A stretch of 10,239 bases of DNA from contig CAYLND010000131.1 of the NCBI GenBank assembly GCA_964384905.1, forward strand, positions 1-10,239, in the 5' to 3' direction. The position numbers and the translations under genes were made by a program. The notes below the pieces were generated by a model. It ran no database searches and was not told where the DNA came from. It saw nothing but the letters and a program-made list of their open reading frames with translations. Positions 1-7,814 of the stretch are shown one piece after another. The first letter of the stretch is position 1, and every line of letters starts with the position of its first letter. Origin of the DNA: Gp22-AA3 sp964384905. GTDB taxonomy: Bacteria > Acidobacteriota > Polarisedimenticolia > Gp22-AA2.

Positions 1-2
1 AG

Positions 3-1787
3 GGTCCGAGCGCCTCGCCTCCGGGCGGGTCTCCGCGGTCCCCGATCGTCATCCCGCTGCCGCGCATCGTCGGCGAGATCGCCCGCGATCCGAAGCTCGC
101 TCCGGCGATGCAGCTCGCCGCCCGGCTGATCACGCCCGAGGCCGCGGGGAAGCTCAAGAAGGATCTGGAGGACAAGCTCGGCCGTAACGGGCAGGAGATC
201 CTGAAGGTCGTGCAGGACAGGGTCCGGGTCGCCGTCGCGGCGAGAGAATCGGCGCGGACGACGGCTCCGTCCTCCGGGCTCACCCTGAAACAGGAGTTCG
301 GCTGCCCGCTGATTCGCGACGGCCACACCGTCGGTCATCTCACGGCCAAGGTGAGCGGCGATCGCCTGCTGCGCGCGATCCTGTCGCAGACCCGCCGCGA
401 GCAGGGGGAGATCCCGTTCGCCATCGACGCCAACGGGAACCTGTTCACGCTCGACCCGGCGGACGCGGCGAAGCTGCGCGGTCTCGAGCGGGCGGCGGCG
501 TCGGGGCGGATCGACACGCTCGGCAAGGGAACGCCGGACGGTGAAGCACCGGTCGCTCGGACGGTCGCGGACGACCCGGACGAGCAGGAGCATGGCGGCG
601 ATCAGAAAATGCGCGTGAACGTCAGGCCGGACGAGAACTGGGTGGTCGTGACCCGGGATGACCCGGCGACCGGACTGGTTCTCGGCATCGCCCGCCCGGT
701 CGGCGCGGCGCTCGGGGAGATCCGGCGCGCGTCCGCGCGGAACCTCGGCGCCGGGCTGGCGCTGGCGGCGATGGCCCTGTTCGGGATCGTGCCGATCTCG
801 CGGCGGATGACCCACAACCTGTCGGATCTGACCCGCGCCGCCGGCGAGCTGGCGGCCGGACGCCTCGACACGCAGGTGGCGGTGCGCTCGAAGGACGAGA
901 TGGGGCGGCTCGCGGAGGCGTTCAACCGGATGGCGCGCGATCTCGCCGCCAATCAGGAACGGCTGGTCGAGCAGGAGCGGCTGCGCAAGGAGCTGGAGCT
1001 GTGCCGCCGGATCCAGACCGAGCTCCTGCCCAAGAAGCCGCTGTCCTACCCGTTCGCCGAGGTCCAGGGCGTGTCGATCCCGGCGCACGAGCTGGGTGGC
1101 GATTTCTTCAATTACTTCGACCTGCCGGGCGGCGAGGTCGCTCTGTTCGTGGGCGACGTCTCCGGAAAAGGGGTGCCGGCGGCGCTGCTCATGGCCAACC
1201 TGCAGGCGACCCTGCGGGCGCGCACGCCGCTCGAGCCCGACCTGGCCTCGTTCGCCGAGCGGCTCGACCGCGAGGTCGAGGCCTCCACGCCGCCCGAAGT
1301 CTACCTGACCCTGTTCCTCGCCGTGCTCGACCCGGCGCGTCGCGAGCTGCGCTATGTCAACGCCGGTCACGAGAGCCCCTTCCTCCTGAGGTCCGGCGGC
1401 CCTCTCGAGCGCCTCGACCCGACCGGCCGGCCGATCGGGCTCATGTCGGGAGGCGGCTACATCGAGAAGCGCGTGGCGCTCGAGGCGGGGGACCGGCTCT
1501 TCCTGTACACGGACGGTCTGGTCGACGCCGAAAGTCCGTCCGGCGCCGCCTTCGGCGCCGAGCGGCTTCAGGAGATCCTCGGGCGCGACACCGGGACCGA
1601 GGCTCCCGCCCTGCTGGCGGGCGTCGAGCGGGCGTACCGGGACCACCGAGGTACCAGGGAGGCGGCCGACGACGCGACGCTGCTCGTCCTCAGGGTCGGG
1701 GAGTGGGCGGCGCCGCGGGACGAGCAGGCCCTCTGGACTTCACCACGAGCGTCGACGGGGTCGGCCCAGACCGAGCGGACCGTCTGA
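3..1787 (+). CDS. Membrane sensor PP2C-type serine phosphatase (Cache-like sensor, TM, HAMP, SpoIIE/RsbU), 5' truncated by window
   Basis: Likely dephosphorylates a Ser/Thr-phosphorylated regulator (typically an anti-anti-sigma STAS protein) in response to an external signal. The frame is open from base 3 and the first in-frame ATG is at 108, with no ATG, GTG or TTG before it. Residues are numbered from that ATG. Residues 1-212 are a sensor-like region with Cache flavour (FAIDANGNLFTLD, WVVVTRDDPATGLVLGIARPV) and have no N-terminal signal or TM. A first TM helix is therefore expected upstream of the window. The visible TM helix is about 213-230, HAMP about 230-285, a charged coiled coil 283-310, and the SpoIIE phosphatase about 320-530. 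Metal-binding motifs are intact: GGDFF (330-334), GDVSGKG (349-355), YTDGLVDA (467-474) and DDATLL (521-526). Sensor plus HAMP plus SpoIIE is a known architecture; the target is not visible, since no STAS or anti-sigma gene lies nearby. The last ~25 residues extend past the domain and read like translated intergenic repeat. Confidence 0.93.
   Translation, partial: GPSASPPGGSPRSPIVIPLPRIVGEIARDPKLAPAMQLAARLITPEAAGKLKKDLEDKLGRNGQEILKVVQDRVRVAVAARESARTTAPSSGLTLKQEFGCPLIRDGHTVGHLTAKVSGDRLLRAILSQTRREQGEIPFAIDANGNLFTLDPADAAKLRGLERAAASGRIDTLGKGTPDGEAPVARTVADDPDEQEHGGDQKMRVNVRPDENWVVVTRDDPATGLVLGIARPVGAALGEIRRASARNLGAGLALAAMALFGIVPISRRMTHNLSDLTRAAGELAAGRLDTQVAVRSKDEMGRLAEAFNRMARDLAANQERLVEQERLRKELELCRRIQTELLPKKPLSYPFAEVQGVSIPAHELGGDFFNYFDLPGGEVALFVGDVSGKGVPAALLMANLQATLRARTPLEPDLASFAERLDREVEASTPPEVYLTLFLAVLDPARRELRYVNAGHESPFLLRSGGPLERLDPTGRPIGLMSGGGYIEKRVALEAGDRLFLYTDGLVDAESPSGAAFGAERLQEILGRDTGTEAPALLAGVERAYRDHRGTREAADDATLLVLRVGEWAAPRDEQALWTSPRASTGSAQTERTV
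1754..1784. repeat. Imperfect inverted repeat at the 3' end of the phosphatase gene
   Basis: GACGG (1754-1758) pairs with CCGTC (1780-1784), and inside it GGTC (1759-1762) pairs with GACC (1769-1772) across a 6-nt loop. A 7-nt unpaired stretch lies on the 3' side. It ends exactly at the stop codon and has no T-run, so it is not a standard intrinsic terminator. The encoded tail (STGSAQTERTV) resembles peptides that arise when REP-like intergenic repeats are read through. That resemblance is from memory and unverified. Confidence 0.35.
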
Positions 1788-1973
1788 AACTCGGCTCCAG
1801 GGACACGCGAGCGAGCCGACGATCCTCTCCACCCATCCGAGCGATCAGGAACTCCGGCAGAGCATTCGACGGCTTGGCCGCCGACGTCTCGATAAGTCAC
1901 CTGCCTCGTTCCCATCGCGAATCGCATAAGATAACGAATGGAAATGCCTGCGGCACTCGGGTCGCGACTGCCG

Positions 1974-1984
1974 AGGAGGAGCGG
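1974..1984 (+). promoter_or_regulatory. Shine-Dalgarno AGGAGG for the secreted protein at 1985
   Basis: AGGAGG (1974-1979) lies 5 nt before ATG 1985, an ideal ribosome-binding site. It decides the start: the same frame is open far upstream through the phosphatase gene, but that extension is a shadow reading. The 197-bp gap before it (1788-1984) contains an AT-richer patch around 1921-1950 (CATAAGATAACG), but I could not match a convincing -35/-10 pair. Confidence 0.75.
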
Positions 1985-2770
1985 ATGAGGCTTAAAGGAA
2001 CGCTCTCGATCATCGCTGCCATCGTCGTCATGGCGGTGCCTGCCTGGCACTGCGGGCCGAGGACCGAGACACAGCCTGCTCGCGCGCAAACAGGGGCAAA
2101 CCATCCTTTCAAGAACGCCCTGGTTGAGTTCACGTTCCGAAGCCGGACGCTCACCCGAGGGGAAGAGATGCTGAGTTCGACGGGACGCAGGACTGAGTAC
2201 ATCGATGCGGCCAATCGCCGGCGCCGGGAAGACTACGAGAGCGATGTCACGGCCATGCGGCAACTCCATTCGAGCCATCGACGTACGCTCATCTTCGATG
2301 GCAGGAGCCTTTACATCGTGAGGGACGAAAGCGGCAACCGCACCGGCTCCGTGTGGGACCTCGGTGAGGGCTTCGATTACCACGTCTGGGAAGATGCGCC
2401 AATGCAGGAGCTGAAACTGATCGAAGAGGCAAGACCCACGGCCATTGGGGAAGAGCAGTTCTTGGCACGGCCGTGCAAGGTCTACACTCTCGCTTCAAAA
2501 GACGGTGGTACGCACACATGGTGGGTATGGAACGGGGTGACCCTGCATTCAGAATCGCGCTCGGGAGAACCCGCTGAGACGGTGATTGAGACCTCGGAAG
2601 AGGCCGTGCGCGTCGTGGAAGATGGGGAGATGGATTCCGGTCTGTTTTCACCCCCCACAGATGTAACTTTTACTCCCGTTCCGGAGACGACGTCCGAGCT
2701 CGAAGCGCATCACACGGTCACTCCCTGGCAGAGGCTGGACCCGACGGTCAACTTCTTGACGCAACGATGA
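1985..2770 (+). CDS. Secreted hypothetical protein, LolA-fold/DUF4412-like
   Basis: A 261-aa protein with a signal peptide: basic n-region (MRLKG), hydrophobic core about residues 7-20, then Cys23 and an Ala-Arg-Ala site at 32-34. Cys23 sits in PAWHC, a poor lipobox, so SPase I cleavage near residue 34 is as likely as lipidation. The mature part has alternating beta-strand-like segments (NALVEFTFRS, RTLIFDGRSLYIVRD, KVYTLASKDGGTHTWWVWNG). It ends with GLFSPPTDVTFTPVP, a closing pattern I associate with LolA-fold or DUF4412-type periplasmic proteins that report on lipids or bind hydrophobic ligands; the assignment is by pattern only. The start follows an ideal AGGAGG. The stop overlaps the next ATG (ATGA), suggesting translational coupling. 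Base composition is lower in GC than flanking genes (57% in the 60 bases from 2281). It is probably exported to the periplasm; its substrate is unknown. Confidence 0.8.
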   Translation: MRLKGTLSIIAAIVVMAVPAWHCGPRTETQPARAQTGANHPFKNALVEFTFRSRTLTRGEEMLSSTGRRTEYIDAANRRRREDYESDVTAMRQLHSSHRRTLIFDGRSLYIVRDESGNRTGSVWDLGEGFDYHVWEDAPMQELKLIEEARPTAIGEEQFLARPCKVYTLASKDGGTHTWWVWNGVTLHSESRSGEPAETVIETSEEAVRVVEDGEMDSGLFSPPTDVTFTPVPETTSELEAHHTVTPWQRLDPTVNFLTQR

Positions 2771-2943
2771 TCCGCGTCAGGCGCGAAGGAGATGGAACCC
2801 GTCGGTGGACGGGGCTCCTCGTGCTGGGGTTGCCCGCGTTGGTCCTTTCCTCCGGTCTTCACCCGCAGGCGGGCCAATCCGCTTACCTGCCGGAGCGCTT
2901 CGATTATCTTGAGGGGCACGCCTACATGGGCTCCGTCGAGTGA
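2767..2943 (+). CDS. Small signal-peptide ORF, possibly the 5' half of a frameshifted secreted protein
   Basis: ATG at 2767 overlaps the upstream TGA (ATGA) and opens a 58-aa frame: a basic n-region (MIRVRREGDGTRRW), a hydrophobic core at about 16-29 (GLLVLGLPALVLSS), a possible cleavage near QAG-QS at 34-37, and a short mature part ending in GHAYMGSVE. The stop TGA at 2941-2943 overlaps a GTG that opens the next frame (GTGA). A 20-residue mature peptide with nothing else is unusual for a secreted protein, while the next ORF lacks any export signal. I therefore suspect that both were one gene and that a single-base change near 2913-2940 split them. Alternatively they are two tightly coupled small genes. 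Composition matches the preceding gene. Confidence 0.55.
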   Translation: MIRVRREGDGTRRWTGLLVLGLPALVLSSGLHPQAGQSAYLPERFDYLEGHAYMGSVE

Positions 2944-3257
2944 CCTGGCAAGGCCACAAGCTCGTTGTCGTGAAGCGCATCGCCGACATGAAGGGGTCTT
3001 TTGCTGAGACGACCAGCGTGTTGGATCCCCATCGAGAGGCGTGGGAACGATTCTGGACGCGCATCGACTCGCTGGGGGTGTGGCGATGGAAAGCGGAATA
3101 CAGCGATCCGAAACGCGACGGGCCGGACGGCGAATCCTGGAGCCTTGGATTGCGCTTTGGCGAAAAGCATCTTGACTCGAAAGGTTACAACGCCGTTCCC
3201 AACGACTACAGCGCATTCCGTGACGCTGTCCACGAACTCATCGAAGATGCGCGCTGA
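2940..3257 (+). CDS. Small Trp-rich hypothetical domain protein, possibly the 3' half of a frameshifted secreted protein
   Basis: A 105-aa frame starting at GTG 2940, which overlaps the preceding stop. No clear Shine-Dalgarno lies upstream, so initiation would depend on coupling. The protein has two beta-like segments (GHKLVVVKR), then AWERFWTRIDSLGVWRWKAEY at 34-54 and DGESWSLGLRFG at 63-74, followed by DSKGYNAVPNDYSAF. This order of W-x-x-F-W, GVW-x-W, DG-x-x-WSL and a SxGxNAxP segment resembles an uncharacterised family I have seen in high-GC bacteria but cannot name. It has no signal peptide of its own. The frame is closed upstream by a TGA at 2910-2912, so any fused protein must cross from the other frame between 2913 and 2943. 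Function unknown; probably periplasmic if joined to the signal-peptide ORF. Confidence 0.6.
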   Translation: MTWQGHKLVVVKRIADMKGSFAETTSVLDPHREAWERFWTRIDSLGVWRWKAEYSDPKRDGPDGESWSLGLRFGEKHLDSKGYNAVPNDYSAFRDAVHELIEDAR

Positions 3258-3319
3258 CGTCTGGACGCATCGAGTGTTCTGACGTGGCATCGAAGGCCAG
3301 AACTCAGAAAGATGCGCGC
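3244..3319. repeat. 11-bp direct repeat AAGATGCGCGC, two copies 65 bp apart
   Basis: Identical copies lie at 3244-3254 (inside the last codons of the plus-strand domain protein) and 3309-3319 (inside the last codons of comM on the minus strand). They bracket the convergent gene junction at the edge of the lower-GC patch. They could be a scar of illegitimate recombination or coincidence; no mobile gene lies between them. Confidence 0.4.
3272..3305. terminator. Imperfect hairpin between convergent genes, possible weak bidirectional terminator
   Basis: GAG-TG-TTCTG (3272-3281) pairs with CAGAACTC (3298-3305): eight base pairs with a 2-nt bulge and a 16-nt loop. It fills most of the 46-bp gap between the plus-strand ORF and comM and runs into the comM stop codon. 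There is no T-run on either side, so a rho-independent role is doubtful. Confidence 0.3.
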
Positions 3320-4773
3320 CTGTCGAGAATCCGATACTGCACGGCCTCGGCGACGTGCTGCGACTCGATCTCGCGGGCTCCTTCGAGGAATGCGATCGTC
3401 CGTGCCACGCGGAGGATCGCATCGTGCGCCCGCGCCGAAAGAGCGAGTCGGCGGATCGCCCGGTGCAGGATGCGCCGGGCCGGCTCCGTGAGAAGCGGCT
3501 CGACCCCTTGCTCGCGCCTGCGTCTCGCCGCAGCGACGCGCTCCGCCACGACCGCCGAAGCCTCTCCGGGCGTGGCTCTTGCGAGATCCTCGAGCGGCAG
3601 CGGAGGCACCTCAACCTGCATTTCGAAGCGATCGAGGAGCGGTCCCGAGACCCGCGAGCGGTAGTGCGCGATCATCGCGGGCGTGCACGCACAGGGTCGA
3701 TCGCTGCGCCCCAGGTTGCCGCACACGCACGGGTTCATCGCGCCGACCAGGGTGAAGCGGCAGGGCATCCGGGCGGCGTAGCCGACACGCGTGATCACGA
3801 CCGCGTGATCCTCCAGCGGCTGCCGCAGGACGTCCAGGGTCGAGCGGCCGAACTCGGCCATCTCGTCCAGGAACAGGACGCCGTGGTGCGACAGGGTCAC
3901 TTCGCCCGGACGCGGGCCGCGCCCGCCCCCGACGAGCCCGATGCCGCTGATGGTGTGGTGCGGGGCGCGGAACGGCCGGGCGCGCAGCAGGCCGGGCTCG
4001 CGCAGCAGCCCTGCGGCGCTGTACACGCAGGTCACCTCGATCGACTCGTCGAGCGACAGCGGCGGCAGGATACCGGGCAGGCGCCGCGCGAGCATCGTCT
4101 TGCCGCAGCCCGGCGGGCCGATCATCAGGAGATGATGCCCGCCGGCGGCCGCCACCTCGAGGGCCCGCCGGGCGTGCGTCTGCCCCTTGACGTCGGCGAG
4201 GTCGAAGCCGTCCTGTGCCGGTGGCGACTGGTAGGTCGGAGCCACCGCCCGCTCCGGCGGGCGCTCGCCCCTCAGGGCGGCCACCGCGTCGAGGAGACGC
4301 TCGACCCCGTGCACCGCGGGGCCGGGGATCGACAGCGCCTCCTCGCGGTTCGACAGCGGCACGATCATGGCGCGCAGCCCGGCGGCCCGGGCCATCAGCG
4401 CCGCCGGCAGGCAGCCCGGGACGCGGCGCACCGCCCCGTCGAGGGCCAGCTCCCCGAGAACGAGCAGGTCGGCTAGACGGTCCGGCGGCAGATGCCCGTT
4501 CGCCGCCAGGATGCCGAGCGCGATCGGCAGGTCGAGCGCCGCCCCCTGCTTGCGCAGATCGGCGGGGGCCAGGCTTACGGTGATCCGCCGCGGTGGCATG
4601 TCGAAGCCGGCGTTCCGGATCGCGGCGCGCACGCGGTCGGCGCTCTCCCGGACCGCTGCGTCGGGCAGGCCGACGGTGTGGATGCCGGGGAGCCCGCCGC
4701 TGATGTCGCACTCCACGAGGAGGGGAATCGCTTCGATGCCGAGGAGGGTGGCGCTCTGGACCCGGGCGAGCAT
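3304..4773 (-). CDS. comM: YifB/ComM family AAA+ ATPase (magnesium-chelatase-like)
   Basis: A 489-aa protein, close to the usual ~500 aa. ComM is a hexameric AAA+ helicase that promotes branch migration during natural transformation in Haemophilus and Vibrio; homologues occur in many bacteria not known to be competent. Domains: an N-terminal ChlI/Lon-S5-like domain (about 20-145, with GLPDAAVRESADRVRAAI), then the Mg-chelatase AAA+ core with Walker A GPPGCGKT (219-226), Walker B VLFLDEM (299-305), sensor-1 GAMNPC (344-349), the family's CxC...CxC cysteines (349, 351, 361, 363) and the LLDRFE arginine-finger segment (379-384). A C-terminal lid follows. All key residues are present. ATG 4773 is preceded at 6 nt by GGAG (4780-4783). 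It lies 107 bp after the propeller gene on the same strand, so it may be read through from that operon or start from its own promoter. No other competence gene is in the window. Confidence 0.96.
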   Translation of the reverse strand: MLARVQSATLLGIEAIPLLVECDISGGLPGIHTVGLPDAAVRESADRVRAAIRNAGFDMPPRRITVSLAPADLRKQGAALDLPIALGILAANGHLPPDRLADLLVLGELALDGAVRRVPGCLPAALMARAAGLRAMIVPLSNREEALSIPGPAVHGVERLLDAVAALRGERPPERAVAPTYQSPPAQDGFDLADVKGQTHARRALEVAAAGGHHLLMIGPPGCGKTMLARRLPGILPPLSLDESIEVTCVYSAAGLLREPGLLRARPFRAPHHTISGIGLVGGGRGPRPGEVTLSHHGVLFLDEMAEFGRSTLDVLRQPLEDHAVVITRVGYAARMPCRFTLVGAMNPCVCGNLGRSDRPCACTPAMIAHYRSRVSGPLLDRFEMQVEVPPLPLEDLARATPGEASAVVAERVAAARRRREQGVEPLLTEPARRILHRAIRRLALSARAHDAILRVARTIAFLEGAREIESQHVAEAVQYRILDRRASF

Positions 4774-4854
4774 GGGCGGCTCCGGGCGGCGCGTCGTCCG
4801 GGACGAAGACCGCGCCGCGACCGCCGGCTCTCCGGGACGGGGTCGGGAAGGTGG

Positions 4855-4880
4855 ATCCTACCTGGGGCGGAGCGGACGGG

Positions 4881-4884
<4 letters not shown>
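4855..4884 (-). promoter_or_regulatory. Candidate sigma70 promoter for comM
   Basis: On the minus strand TTGACC (4884-4879) and TAGGAT (4860-4855) are separated by 18 nt; they match the TTGACA and TATAAT consensus at 5/6 and 4/6. The -35 overlaps the stop codon of the propeller gene. The predicted start is about 75 nt before the comM ATG. In a GC-rich gap such a pair is suggestive but unproven. Confidence 0.35.
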
Positions 4885-6676
<1,792 letters not shown>

Positions 6677-6677
<1 letters not shown>

Positions 6678-7777
6678 CAATATCCCGACTTCCCTTCCGG
6701 GATCGCCTCGAGCGCCGCGAAGGTCTCGAGCTCGCGGTCGGCCGCCTGCTGGTCGCCGCGCTCGCGATACAGCCCCGAGAGAAGGTAGTGCGGATCGCTC
6801 AGCTTCGGGTCGAGCTCGACGGCGCGGCGCAGCGCCACGAACGCTTCGTCGCGCCGTCCCAGGCGGATCTGCAGCTGGCCGATCTGGCTTTGGATTGGAG
6901 CGTAGTCCGGAAAGCGCTTCGCCAGATCCTGATACGCGCCCAGGGCTTCGGGGTATTTCCTGTCGAGCAGGAACTGGATCGCCCGGACGCTGCTCGACTT
7001 GATCTGCGCCTCCCTCTCCTGGTGGGCCTTGCTGCGGCCGCTCAGATCGGCGTAGACCGCCTGCTCGCCCTCCGCGTCCTTCATGCGTCCGGTCCGCGCG
7101 TAGGCGTTCGCCAGGTTGAAGTGCGTGCCGATGTGGCGGGGGTCGACCTGTCGGGCGCGCTCGAGGCTTGCTATCGCCTCGGGGTAGCGGCCGAGCGCCA
7201 TGTAGGTGAGCCCGAGCGTGTAGTGCGCGTCCGGCAGGTCGGGCTTCAGGGCGACCGCCCGCTTGAGATGCGTCTCGGCCTCGTCGTACAGGCGACTGTG
7301 ATAGGCGATCAGGCCCAGGTTGTAGTGCGCCATCACCACGTCGGGATGGGCGCGCAGGACCGCGCGCAGCGCGTCGGCCGCCTGCGGCAGCTCCCCCTGG
7401 CGCACGAACACCCTCGCCAGGACCAGACGCGCCCCGGCGTCGTCGGGATGGCGGGCCAGGAAGTCCGTCAGCACGGTCTCCGCCTTCTTCACGATGCGGT
7501 TCTTCAGATAGCAGGTCGCCAGGTTGGAGGTGGCGCGCGCCTGCTCCGGGTCGAGCCGCAGCGCCTGCTCGTAGGCGGACTGCGCCTCGGCGTAGTCCCC
7601 GTCGCTGAACGAGCTGTCAGCGTGCGCCAGGAGGGTCGCAAGCGACTCGGTGCCGACGGCCGGCGCGTCGCCGGGCGCGGGCGCGGCACCGTCCCGCGCG
7701 CCTTCGTTGCAGCCGGGCAGGACGACCAGCAGGAGCGCGACCAGGGGCGCGTGTACGCACGGACGAAGGGCGATCAT
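6677..7777 (-). CDS. TPR-repeat lipoprotein
   Basis: A 366-aa protein. The N-terminus has basic Arg5, a hydrophobic core (11-20) and a lipobox LPGC with Cys23 as lipidation site, followed by an Ala/Pro/Gly linker. From residue 45 to about 356 there are eight to nine tetratricopeptide repeats of 34 residues; clear ones begin near 45, 79, 113, 147, 181, 215, 293 and 327 (DYAEAQSAYEQALRLDP; YNLGLIAYHSRLYDEAETHLKRAVALKPD; RDEAFVALRRAVELDP). A less regular stretch at 240-290 may be one diverged repeat. TPR lipoproteins act as periplasmic or outer-membrane protein-binding scaffolds; the partner here is inferred to be the propeller protein, whose ATG overlaps this stop (TGATG). It starts 37 bp after the transglycosylase gene with no obvious Shine-Dalgarno, so it probably depends on operon transcription and coupled translation. 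The only ATG before the lipobox is at 7777, which fixes the start. Confidence 0.92.
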
Positions 7778-7814
7778 CGGGGGAATGATCTTAGCAAAGG
7801 CCGAGGGGACGGTG

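Noticed and set aside
1791..1819. TCGGCT...AGCCGA inverted repeat as terminator of the phosphatase gene
   Set aside because: Only 6 bp with a 17-nt loop and no T-run; not supportable as a terminator.
1001..1984. Upstream extension of the secreted-protein frame through the phosphatase gene
   Set aside because: The extension is Arg/Pro-rich shadow sequence; the signal peptide and ideal Shine-Dalgarno place the start at 1985.
1568..2383. 271-codon minus-strand frame across the intergenic gap
   Set aside because: It overlaps two well-supported genes antisense and shows no domain or coding pattern.
2784..2794. AAGGAG directly before ATG 2792 as a start for a 71-aa frame
   Set aside because: There is almost no spacing between the purine tract and the ATG, and the frame lacks any protein-like pattern; the signal-peptide frame from 2767 is better.
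3681..3729. Cysteine cluster CxC...CxC in ComM as a novel metal site
   Set aside because: This pattern after sensor-1 is usual in the YifB/ComM family, so it is not unusual here.
3611..4711. 366-codon minus-strand frame inside comM
   Set aside because: An Arg/Ala/Gly/Pro-rich shifted reading of comM, not a second protein.
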